This document shows, one piece after another, positions 52,004 through 60,285 of a DNA stretch of 64,000 nt. The first letter of the stretch is position 1; every line of letters begins with the position of its first letter. Below the pieces are notes generated by a model, which had not been told where the DNA came from, did no database searches, and saw nothing but the letters and a program-made list of their open reading frames with translations. The DNA comes from JALYNX01 sp963746905. GTDB taxonomy: Bacteria; Actinomycetota; Acidimicrobiia; Spongiisociales; ZC4RG35. Both the position numbers and the translations under genes were made by a program. The stretch covers positions 124,001 through 188,000 of the forward strand of contig CAVVCY010000002.1 in the NCBI GenBank assembly GCA_963746905.1, written 5' to 3'.

Positions 52004-53259
52004 CCGGCCTGACGATCCCACAGAAGAGCGGCCCGATCGAAGCGACAGTGCGGCCGCCGGGCTCCAAGTCGCTCACCATCCGAGCACTCTTTGCAGCGGC
52101 CCTTGCCGGCGGGGAATCGCGATTGCTTGGCCCGTTGGATTCCGGTGACACTGTCGCTGCCCGCCGGGCGCTGGCTGCCTTGGGGACCTCGATTCAGGAG
52201 GCACCCGGGGAATGGGCCGTCTCCGGAACCGGCGGCGCCCTCGTCCCGAGTTCCGCCCCAATCGATGTGGGGGAGTCCGGTCTCACCGCGCGATCCTTGA
52301 TCGCCCTGGCCGGCCTGGTTCCCGGTTCGACGCGGATCATCGGTCAAGGCCGTCTGCCGACGCGTCCGATGAGTGGGCTCTTCGACGCCCTGGCATCGCT
52401 GGGAGTGACGATCGAGTCGGATGATGGCGGTCTTCCTCTGGTGGTGAACGGGAGTGGCGCTCTGTCCGGGGGCACGGTGAAGGTGGCGGCCGGGGAGACG
52501 ACCCAATTTGCCACGGCCCTGCTTCTGGCCGGTCCCATGGCCGAGGGACGATTGACCGTCCAAATCGAAGGGCTCGGAGGTTCAGCCGGGTATCTGGACC
52601 TGACGGTCGACGTGATGGAGAGTTTCGGGGCCGAGGTGCGGCGCATCGGCGAGCAGTACGAGGTCGAGCCAACGGGATATCGAGGAGCCGACTACGCGAT
52701 CGAAGCTGATGCCTCGGCGGCGGTCTATCCGATGGTGGCCACCGCGATCCGGGGCGGAAGAGTTACCATCGAAGGTCTCGGCGAGAATTCGCACCAGCCG
52801 GATCTGCATATCGCCGGAGCCCTCCGTGAGATGGGGTGCAGCGTCGCCATCGGTCGAGACTCGACGACGGTCGAGTCGAGTGGGGCACCTCTCGATCCAA
52901 TCGAAATGGACCTCTCAGCGATGCCCGACGGGGCCCTCGCCGTGGCGGTTGCCTGCCTCTTCGCTACGGGTGAGAGTCGTCTGGAAGGCCTCCGCTCGTT
53001 GCGTCTCAAGGAATCGGATCGGCTCCGTGGCCTTGCCGAGCAACTCGAGAACGTGGGCGGCGAGGCACGGATCGAGGACGATGGCGTTGTGATCTCTCCC
53101 GGGGCCCTTCGTCCGGCGACAATCGAGACCTACGGCGACCATCGGATCGCGATGGCCTTCGCCCTGATTGGCCAGGTACAACCCGGGATTGTGATCGAGG
53201 CGCCACGGGTGGTGGGAAAGACCTGGCCCGGGTTCTGGGAGATGCTCGACCAGCTGTGA
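52000..53259 (+). CDS. aroA: 3-phosphoshikimate 1-carboxyvinyltransferase (EPSP synthase)
   Basis: 419 residues. Shikimate pathway step before chorismate synthase. Substrate-binding PPGSKSLTIRALFAAALA near 20-35 and GESGLTARSLIALAGLVPG near 90-110 take the places of the usual KSxSNR and GNAGTxxR motifs. AGETTQFATALLLAGP, ASAAVYPMVATAI, LRLKESDRLRGLAEQLENVGG and YGDHRIAMAFALIG follow. The glycine-loop variant is uncommon but the catalytic Lys, Arg, Asp and Glu positions look kept. It lies between rluB and cmk, where mycobacteria have no aroA. Confidence 0.88.
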   Translation: MTGLTIPQKSGPIEATVRPPGSKSLTIRALFAAALAGGESRLLGPLDSGDTVAARRALAALGTSIQEAPGEWAVSGTGGALVPSSAPIDVGESGLTARSLIALAGLVPGSTRIIGQGRLPTRPMSGLFDALASLGVTIESDDGGLPLVVNGSGALSGGTVKVAAGETTQFATALLLAGPMAEGRLTVQIEGLGGSAGYLDLTVDVMESFGAEVRRIGEQYEVEPTGYRGADYAIEADASAAVYPMVATAIRGGRVTIEGLGENSHQPDLHIAGALREMGCSVAIGRDSTTVESSGAPLDPIEMDLSAMPDGALAVAVACLFATGESRLEGLRSLRLKESDRLRGLAEQLENVGGEARIEDDGVVISPGALRPATIETYGDHRIAMAFALIGQVQPGIVIEAPRVVGKTWPGFWEMLDQL

Positions 53260-53422
53260 ACCGGGAAAGCGACTCGACCCGTCACGCGACGACGGGGTTG
53301 GCTAGGTTGCCTTGCACGGAGAGGATCCCCGGTCCCACAGCCCCATTGTCCGAATCCCCAATAGGACGCCCCTCCGGGGCCGGGGTCCTCACCACCCGAA
53401 TCCGTCGATAACCTCGCCGATC

Positions 53423-54073
53423 GTGAGCGACCTCATCGTGAGCATCGACGGGCCGAGCGGCACCGGTAAGAGCACTGTCAGCCGGGCCGCCGCAGCAGAG
53501 TTGGGACTACCTCATCTCGACACCGGAGCCTTCTATCGGGCCGCAACCGTGGCGGCGCTCCGGGCCGGAGTCGACCTCGACGACAGGGGTGAAGTGGCCG
53601 GAGTGGTCAGGCAGTCGACCATGGACCAGATCGACGACGCAATGTTTCTCGATGATGAGGATGTGTCGGAAGAGATTCGTGGGCCCGACATCACCGCAGC
53701 CGTTTCGAAGGTTGCGGCCAACCCCGAGGTCAGGAAGCTCCTCGTGTCGCATCAACGCAACTGGGTGGCGAGACACGGAGGCCGGGCCGTGGTCGAGGGG
53801 AGGGACATTGGAACCGTGGTCTTCCCCGGTGCCACGCTGAAGATCTTCCTCGACGCCCGCCCCGAGGTCCGAGCGGCTCGGAGGGCCGGCGAAACCGGCG
53901 AGCACCACGGAGCGGTGTTGGAGGATCTGGAGCGAAGGGACCACCTGGATTCGACCCGAGCCGCGTCGCCATTGACCGTACCCGGGGACGCTGTCGTCAT
54001 CGACACCTCCGATCTCGGCTTCGATGAGGTGGTGACCCGGGTGGTCGGGCTAGCAATGGACCGATCCGTCTGA
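53423..54073 (+). CDS. cmk: Cytidylate kinase
   Basis: 216 residues from the GTG at 53423. Phosphorylates CMP and dCMP. P-loop SIDGPSGTGKSTVSRAAAAELG near 8-29, LDTGAFYRAATVAAL, RGPDITAAVSKVAA and VVEGRDIGTVVFPGATLKIFLDA. The frame is open upstream to 53312 but that part is non-conserved and proline-rich. The 163 bases between aroA and cmk hold nothing recognised apart from this extension. Confidence 0.93.
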   Translation: MSDLIVSIDGPSGTGKSTVSRAAAAELGLPHLDTGAFYRAATVAALRAGVDLDDRGEVAGVVRQSTMDQIDDAMFLDDEDVSEEIRGPDITAAVSKVAANPEVRKLLVSHQRNWVARHGGRAVVEGRDIGTVVFPGATLKIFLDARPEVRAARRAGETGEHHGAVLEDLERRDHLDSTRAASPLTVPGDAVVIDTSDLGFDEVVTRVVGLAMDRSV

Positions 54074-54102
54074 GTGACAGGGCCGACCTACCATGACCAC
54101 CC

Positions 54103-55152
54103 ATGACGGTCGAACGCGTCTTGCTCGCCGAGCCGAGAGGCTTCTGCGCCGGGGTGGAGATGGCCATCAAAGCTCTCACCTGGATGACGCGCATCTTCGA
54201 CGGCCCTGTCTATTGCTTTCACGAGATCGTCCACAACGAGTGGGTGGTGCGTGCCTTTGAAGGGGTCGGAGTCGTATTTGTCGACGACATCCAGCAGGTC
54301 CCGATGGGCGCTCCGGTGATGTTGTCCGCACATGGTTCGGCGCCGGAGGTGGTACAAGGAGCTGCCGACCGGGCCGCCGTCGTGATCGATGCCGTCTGCC
54401 CTCTAGTCACCAAGGTGCACCATGAGGTGAAGCGGATGGCCCGCGACGGTTATGAGATCATCTACGTCGGCCATACCGGCCACGACGAGGCGGTAGGCAC
54501 CGTCGCCGAGGCCCCCAAGGCGATCACCCTTGTGGAGCCTGAAACCGGGCTTGGCCAGTATCAGCCCGCCGACCCCGGGAAGGTCGCCTTGTTGGCTCAA
54601 ACCACTCTGGGAGTCCATGAGTGGATGGCGGTGATGGATGATGCGAGGGACCGCTTTCCCGAGCTGCACACGGCCCGCAAGTCGGACCTCTGTTACGCAA
54701 CCACCAACCGACAGGATGCGGTGAAGGAGTTGACCGACTCTTGTGACTTGATCCTGGTGGTCGGGTCACACAACTCGTCCAACACCCAGGCTCTGGTCAG
54801 AGTGGCTCGGGAGAATGGTGTGGCCGCGCATCGAATCGACTCGGCTGATGACATCGATGAGGACTGGCTCGAGGGCGTGAAGACGGTGGGTCTGACGGCC
54901 GGGGCCTCCGCCCCCGACCACCTCGTTCAAGAGGTGATCGCCCGGCTGGCGCCCACTGCTGGCTTCGAGTTGTGGTCTTCGACCGAGGAACAGGAGTATT
55001 TCCCGCTTCCGCCTCAGTTGCGCGCCTTCGTCTCCACCCTGCAGAGCTTGGTGGAAGCAAGCGTCACCGCCCGCATCCCTTCTCAGCCCGGCTGGTTGGA
55101 GCGAGACCGGGACTGGACCGCCAGCGAGGCTCTGAACCTCGTCAGCACCTGA
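54103..55152 (+). CDS. ispH: 4-hydroxy-3-methylbut-2-enyl diphosphate reductase
   Basis: 349 residues. Last step of the MEP isoprenoid pathway. The three iron-sulfur Cys are in PRGFCAGVEMA, DAVCPLVTKVHHEV and KSDLCYATTNRQDAV. Substrate His are in EIVHNEWV and SAHGSAPEV; VGHTGHDEAVGT and TLGVHEW follow. The position between cmk and der differs from mycobacteria and fits local rearrangement. ATG 54103. Confidence 0.94.
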   Translation: MTVERVLLAEPRGFCAGVEMAIKALTWMTRIFDGPVYCFHEIVHNEWVVRAFEGVGVVFVDDIQQVPMGAPVMLSAHGSAPEVVQGAADRAAVVIDAVCPLVTKVHHEVKRMARDGYEIIYVGHTGHDEAVGTVAEAPKAITLVEPETGLGQYQPADPGKVALLAQTTLGVHEWMAVMDDARDRFPELHTARKSDLCYATTNRQDAVKELTDSCDLILVVGSHNSSNTQALVRVARENGVAAHRIDSADDIDEDWLEGVKTVGLTAGASAPDHLVQEVIARLAPTAGFELWSSTEEQEYFPLPPQLRAFVSTLQSLVEASVTARIPSQPGWLERDRDWTASEALNLVST

Positions 55153-55165
55153 CGGTCGGCGCACG

Positions 55166-56479
55166 GTGAGCACCCTTCCGGTCGTCGTCATCGTGGGACG
55201 TCCCAATGTCGGCAAGTCCACCCTGGTCAATCGGGTGATCGGCTCCCGATCGGCGGTCGTGGAGGAATCGCCGGGAGTGACCCGAGACCGTCGTGAATTC
55301 GAGGCTGATTGGGTAGGTCGCGAGTTTCTGCTGGTCGACACCGGGGGATGGGAGATAAAACCGGTCGGAGGCATCAACCAGTCCATCAAGGAACAGGCGG
55401 AGGCCGCGGTGACCGGCGCCGATGTGGTGGTACTGGTCGTCGACGGCACCGCCGACCTCACCGACGACGACACCGGCGTGATCTCGATTCTTCGCGCTTC
55501 GGGGGTTCCGGTGATCCTCGCCGCCAACAAGATCGACGACGCCCAACTCGAGGCGGACGTGGATCGCTTCTGGCGGCTTGGGCTCGGTGAGCCAAATGGG
55601 ATCAGCGCCTATCACGGACGTGGTGTCGGCGATCTCCTCGATCAGGTCGTGAACGCGATGCCCGAGCCCCGGCCAGTCGCGGCGCGTGACGATGTCCCGC
55701 GCGTGGCCATCGTGGGTCGGCCCAACGTAGGGAAATCGACCCTGCTCAACCGCCTCGCCGGGGAGGAGCGGGTGATCGTCTCGGAGATACCCGGAACCAC
55801 GAGAGATCCGATCGACACCGACGTCGAACTGGGAGGCAAGCCGTATCGCCTGGTTGACACGGCTGGCATTCGGCGCAAGCCGCAGATCACCGAGGATGCC
55901 GACTTCTATTCCGTGCTCCGAGCTCGCGAGGCGCTCGCCGAAGCCGATGTCGCCTTGCTGATCGTGGACGCCCTGGATGGAGTCACCCACCAGGACCAGC
56001 GAATCGCCCGCGAGGTGGTCGACGCCGGTGTTGGGCTGATCATCGTGCTCAACAAGTGGGACGCCATCGACGAGGAGCAACGTGAGATCACCGAGCGGTC
56101 GCTCCCTGACCGGTTCGGGTTTGTCGGGTGGGCGCCGGTGGTCAGGATCTCCGCCAGTACCGGGTCGCGGGTGGGGCGGCTGCCCGATGTTCTCGAGGCG
56201 GTCCTGACGTCGCGGGAGACCAGGATTCCGACGGGCCAGCTCAATCGGGTGGTCAGGGAGTGGATCGACGCCCACCCGCCACCGGTGCGGAAAGGGCGGA
56301 GACCCAAGATCCACTATGTCGTCCAGGCGGGCACTGCCCCTCCGACCTTCGTGGTGTTCATGTCCGGGGGCGACGTCGGTGACGACTACCTGAGGTTTCT
56401 CGAGAATCGGCTCCGCGACGAGGCCGACTTCACCGGAAACCCGATACACATCGTCTCGCGATTGGGGGAGAGGCGATGA
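55166..56479 (+). CDS. der: Ribosome-associated GTPase Der (EngA)
   Basis: 437 residues. Two tandem GTPase domains: G1 GRPNVGKST near 10-18 and again near 183, G3 DTGG and DTAG, G4 ANKID and LNKWD, followed by the KH-like C-terminal domain ending GNPIHIVSRLGERR. Needed for 50S subunit assembly. GTG 55166. The stop overlaps a small membrane gene (ATGA). Confidence 0.96.
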   Translation: MSTLPVVVIVGRPNVGKSTLVNRVIGSRSAVVEESPGVTRDRREFEADWVGREFLLVDTGGWEIKPVGGINQSIKEQAEAAVTGADVVVLVVDGTADLTDDDTGVISILRASGVPVILAANKIDDAQLEADVDRFWRLGLGEPNGISAYHGRGVGDLLDQVVNAMPEPRPVAARDDVPRVAIVGRPNVGKSTLLNRLAGEERVIVSEIPGTTRDPIDTDVELGGKPYRLVDTAGIRRKPQITEDADFYSVLRAREALAEADVALLIVDALDGVTHQDQRIAREVVDAGVGLIIVLNKWDAIDEEQREITERSLPDRFGFVGWAPVVRISASTGSRVGRLPDVLEAVLTSRETRIPTGQLNRVVREWIDAHPPPVRKGRRPKIHYVVQAGTAPPTFVVFMSGGDVGDDYLRFLENRLRDEADFTGNPIHIVSRLGERR

Positions 56480-56619
56480 CCGATCCCTCTCCACCGGACC
56501 AGGGCGGGGAGGATCTCAAGGCTCCGTTCGGCTTCCGACTGATGGTGGTGCTGATCGTCATCTACCTGGGCTGGAGACTGGTCCAGGGGATCATGTGGTT
56601 GATCGATCAAATGTCTTAG
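56476..56619 (+). CDS. 47-residue single-span membrane protein coupled to der
   Basis: Starts MTDPSPPDQGGEDLKAPFGF, then one hydrophobic helix (about residues 23-40) and a short end LIDQMS. ATG overlaps the der stop as ATGA, which is the arrangement of most true genes in this region, so it is likely translated. No family recognised. Function unknown. The stop lies 17 nt before the palindromic operator of the imelysin operon. Confidence 0.55.
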   Translation: MTDPSPPDQGGEDLKAPFGFRLMVVLIVIYLGWRLVQGIMWLIDQMS

Positions 56620-56636
56620 CCCTCCTCAGGTGAAAC

Positions 56637-56667
56637 ATTTGCACTACGCCCATAGTGCAAATATCTT
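56637..56667 (+). promoter_or_regulatory. Palindromic operator overlapping a probable promoter of the imelysin operon
   Basis: Perfect 10-bp arms ATTTGCACTA (56637-56646) and TAGTGCAAAT (56653-56662) separated by CGCCCA. A possible -35 TTGCAC (56639) and -10 TATCTT (56662) with 17-bp spacing bracket it, as expected for a repressor site. No T-run follows, so a terminator is unlikely. Probably an iron or metal regulator, judged only from the downstream genes. Confidence 0.6.
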
Positions 56668-56702
56668 TAGCTACCGAACGAGTTTGGGAGCTAGGAGAGC
56701 AG

Positions 56703-57854
56703 ATGAGATGGAGGAGGAGCGTCGTCGCCGTGATGACCTCGGCGCTGGCGCTGTCGGCTTGCGGAAACGATGCCAATGCTGATCTGGAAACCGAGGTGGT
56801 GGGCAACTACGCGGCAGTGGTCCAGGAGACTTACTCGATGAGTCTGGCTTCGGCCACCGAGATGGATGCCGCAATCGACGTCCTGGCAGCCGATCCGACC
56901 GACGCCACTCTGGCGGCAGCGCGCGAGGCCTGGTTAGGAGCCCGCGACGACTACGGGCTCACGGAAGCGTTTCGCTTCTACGGGGGGCCTGTAGACGCCG
57001 TTGACACCGGTCCCGAGGGACTAATGAACGCATGGCCCCTGGACGAGGCTTACATCGATTACGTCGAAGGTGCTCCCGAGTCCGGAGTGATCAACCTGCC
57101 CGACGAGTATCCGACCATCGACTCCGATCTCCTGGTGTCACTCAACGAGGCCGGGGGAGAGACCAATATCTCCACGGGCTGGCACGCCATCGAATTCTTG
57201 CTTTGGGGACAGGATCTTTCCGTGGACGGGCCAGGAGCGAGGCCGGTCACCGACTTCACGACTACTGCCAACGCCGATCGACGAATCGCCTATCTCACCG
57301 TTGCCTCGGATCTGCTCGTAGGCCACTTGCAGTCGCTGGTCGACGCCTGGGCGCCGGATGTCGAAGACAACTATCGAGCCGAGTTCCTTGCGCTGACCAC
57401 CGACGAGGCTTTGGGGATGATCCTCACCGGTCTCGGCGAATTGAGCCGTGGCGAGCTCGCCGGGGAGCGTCTCACCGTCGCCTACGAGGAGCATTCACAG
57501 GAGAACGAGCACTCCTGCTTCTCGGACAACACGACCTCGGACATCGTCGCCAACGCCACCGGGATTCAAAACGTCTATCTGGGTGCGGTGGGAGATGTCG
57601 ACGGCCCCGGGATCCATGACCTCATTGAGGCGACGGATTCCGATCTCGCAACAAAGCTCCAAGGGGAGATCGCGGCGAGCGTCGCGGCGGCGGAATCGAT
57701 CCCAGCTCCATTCGACAAGAGCATCGCTCCAGGGGTTCCCGATGACGACCCGGGCCGGGTTGCGATGTTCGACACCATTCTCGCGCTCGAGCTCCAGGCG
57801 GACACTCTGGTGGAAGCGGCAACCGCAGCAGGTCTCGTCTTGAACCTGAGTTGA
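56703..57854 (+). CDS. Imelysin-family lipoprotein (iron-regulated, IrpA-like)
   Basis: 383 residues from ATG 56703, with AGGAGAG upstream. Lipoprotein signal: RRSVVAVMTSALALSAC with the lipobox Cys at residue 20. The imelysin domain has YGLTEAFRFYGGPVDA and the GWHAIEFLLWGQDLS motif, with the GxHxxE metal site. Imelysins are periplasmic or surface proteins often induced by iron limitation; no peptidase activity is proven here. First gene of a four-gene operon with a di-heme protein, a second imelysin and an HTTM protein, likely co-regulated by the palindrome at 56637. Confidence 0.9.
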   Translation: MRWRRSVVAVMTSALALSACGNDANADLETEVVGNYAAVVQETYSMSLASATEMDAAIDVLAADPTDATLAAAREAWLGARDDYGLTEAFRFYGGPVDAVDTGPEGLMNAWPLDEAYIDYVEGAPESGVINLPDEYPTIDSDLLVSLNEAGGETNISTGWHAIEFLLWGQDLSVDGPGARPVTDFTTTANADRRIAYLTVASDLLVGHLQSLVDAWAPDVEDNYRAEFLALTTDEALGMILTGLGELSRGELAGERLTVAYEEHSQENEHSCFSDNTTSDIVANATGIQNVYLGAVGDVDGPGIHDLIEATDSDLATKLQGEIAASVAAAESIPAPFDKSIAPGVPDDDPGRVAMFDTILALELQADTLVEAATAAGLVLNLS

Positions 57855-57855
57855 T

Positions 57856-59245
57856 GTGGCACCGGTGACCAGGTCACACAAGGGACGTGCGCGATTCGGC
57901 GCGTGGTCGCTTGTGGGCCTGGTCCTGGTGGTGACCGCCTGTTCACCTGTCCCCGACGACCTCATGGTCGAGGCGTCCGGGGGCGAGGGAACCACGGGTG
58001 CTTCCAACCAGGAGGCTTTTGGCATGTCGGCGCGGAATCTGACCGACGGGGAACGAAGGGACTTCGCGGTCGGCAACAGCTTCTTCACCCAGAATTGGGT
58101 CACGGCGCCCTCCTCGACCGAAGCCCGCGACGGACTGGGTCCATTGCTGAACGGGCAGGCCTGTGCGTCTTGCCATGTTCGTGATGGGCGGGGGACACCC
58201 GAGGAGGGTGAACCTGGCCTGCTTTTTCGTCTCAGCGTTCCAGGTGAGGGCGGCCCGGTGCCGGAGCCGGTGTACGGCAACCAACTCCAGGATCGTTCCA
58301 TCCTCGGCGTGCCTGCTGAAGGGCAGATGCTGCGCCTCTATGTGGAAGAGCCGGGTGTGTTTGCCGACGGCGAGACCTACAGCCTGCGCAGGCCGATGTA
58401 TGAGTTCGATGACCTCGCCTACGGCCCGATCTCGGTCGAGGTCGAGGTGTCTCCGAGGCTGGCACCAGCTGTGATCGGGGCCGGCCTCTTGGAGGCGATT
58501 CCCGAAGATGGCATCGTCGGTGCCTCCGATCCCGAAGACGCTGACGGCGATGGGATCTCGGGACGCCCCAACTGGATCAAAGATCCGACCAGCGGCGAGA
58601 CGACACTCGGACGGTTCGGATGGAAGGCGAACGTGGCTTCTGTCGAGCGTCAGGTGGCCGGAGCGTTCATAGGTGACATCGGGATCACCAGTCATATCTT
58701 TCCCGATCAGAATTGCACCGAGACCCAGACCGCGTGCTCTGCCGCACCGAACGGTGGCGAGCCCGAGGTGACAGACGAACTACTGGAGAAGGTGGTGTTC
58801 TACAACCAGACTCTCGCCGTCCCCGCCCGGCGCGATGCTCGACTCTCCAGATGTCAGGGCTGGCGCCCGAGCGTTCAGCGACCTTGGGTGCGCGGGATGC
58901 CACCAGCCAAGGCAGGAGACCGGTGACGCTGAGGTCGCGGCTCTGGCGAACCAGATCATCTTTCCCTTCACCGATCTCTTGTTGCACGACATGGGGCCGG
59001 GCCTTGCCGATGACCGGGCCGACGGCGAGGCAACGGGGACCGAGTGGAGAACCGCCCCGCTGTGGGGGATCGGCCTCACGGAAGTGGTCAGCGGGCACAC
59101 CTTCTTCCTGCACGATGGCCGGGCCCGATCCCTCGAGGAGGCCATCCTCTGGCACGGCGGCGAAGCAGAGCCGGCCGCATCCGGGTTCAAGACCTTGTCC
59201 TCGGAGCAGAGATCCCAGCTGGTCGCCTTCCTGGGGTCGCTATGA
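57856..59245 (+). pseudogene. Di-heme thiol oxidoreductase-like protein (DUF1111), one frame break
   Basis: About 463 residues. A signal with lipobox (VVTAC), the first heme site CASCH in LNGQACASCHVRDG, then RPMYEFDDLAYGPISVEVEVS and RLAPAVIGAGLLEAIPEDGI. Near 58830 the frame shifts by one extra base (after PARR) and continues MLDSPDVRAGARAFSDLGCAGCHQPRQ, with the second heme site CAGCH, to the C-terminus. The DUF1111/di-heme family accompanies imelysins in many bacteria and may supply electrons for iron handling. Both heme sites survive if the frame break is only a base error. The end overlaps the second imelysin gene. Confidence 0.8.
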
Positions 59246-60285
59246 GACGGTTCGGGGCGGCGGTGATGGCCTCGATCCTCTTCGCCTGCAGCGGCGGCCC
59301 GACGAATGCCGATGTGGTGCAGTCGATCGCCCATGAAGCCCTGATTCCGGCGATGGAGGACGCCTCGATGGGAGCTGCCGCCCTGGCAACCGCGGTGTCG
59401 GACTTTTGCCTTCAACCAACCGCCGAAACCCAGGAGACGGCGCAGGTGGCGTGGGGCAATTCGAAGATGGCCTGGCAACGCTCGATCCTCACCACCTGGT
59501 TTGGCCCGGCGCAAATGCTACGGACGGTCTCTCACGTCGACTACGAGCCGATCGATGAGGAAGGAATCGATGAGCTCCTTGGCTCGGAGGAGGTCCTCGA
59601 TGTGGACTACCTGATGAATCAGGCGGCGGCGACGCAACGCGGCCTGGGGGCCATCGAATACCTCCTCTTCGACAGCCCGGACCGGGCTAGTGACCCACGG
59701 GTCTGTGAGCTGATGACGTCGACAGCAGAAGTAGTGGCCTCCGAGACGAAGGCGCTCGAGAGCGCGTGGACCGATACCTACGAGGACGGAAGCCCGTTCG
59801 TGGATCGATTCCTCGGGGAGACGATGACCTCCGATGAAGCCATGGCGAACTCGATTTCGGCAATCGTCGAGACTTTGAAGCAGATGTCGCTGTTCCAGCT
59901 GGGCAAGGCCCTGGGGATCTCAGCGCAGGAGGCCTCCATCGACGCCATCCCCGAGGGCCGCGCCGGTTTCGCGGCCGACGCCTACATCGCACAACTGGAG
60001 AGCATTCGTGCTCTTCTCGACGACGGTGGCGAGACCTCGCTGGGTGCTCTGATTGCTTCGCGATCAACGGAGATCTCGACCCAGATCGACACCCACCTGA
60101 CGACAGCTGTCGAGGCGCTGGACCTGATCGATGCCCCGCTTCGCACGGTGGCCGCTGACGATCCGACCCAGCTTGAGCCGGTGTACGACGACGTCGCCGA
60201 GCTGCTTCGCATCTTCGAGGCCGACGTCGTGTCATTGCTCGACATCACGCTTGGGTTCTCCGACGCCGACGGCGACACCGGATGA
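59242..60285 (+). CDS. Second imelysin-family lipoprotein
   Basis: 347 residues from ATG 59242. Lipoprotein signal MRRFGAAVMASILFAC with Cys at residue 16. Imelysin fold: AQVAWGNSKMAWQRS, SHVDYEPIDEEGI and RGLGAIEYLLFDSP, where the GxHxxE His is replaced by Gly (GLGAIE), so this copy has lost or never had that metal ligand; paired second imelysins often differ in this way. ATGA overlaps with the di-heme gene before and the HTTM gene after. Confidence 0.88.
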   Translation: MRRFGAAVMASILFACSGGPTNADVVQSIAHEALIPAMEDASMGAAALATAVSDFCLQPTAETQETAQVAWGNSKMAWQRSILTTWFGPAQMLRTVSHVDYEPIDEEGIDELLGSEEVLDVDYLMNQAAATQRGLGAIEYLLFDSPDRASDPRVCELMTSTAEVVASETKALESAWTDTYEDGSPFVDRFLGETMTSDEAMANSISAIVETLKQMSLFQLGKALGISAQEASIDAIPEGRAGFAADAYIAQLESIRALLDDGGETSLGALIASRSTEISTQIDTHLTTAVEALDLIDAPLRTVAADDPTQLEPVYDDVAELLRIFEADVVSLLDITLGFSDADGDTG

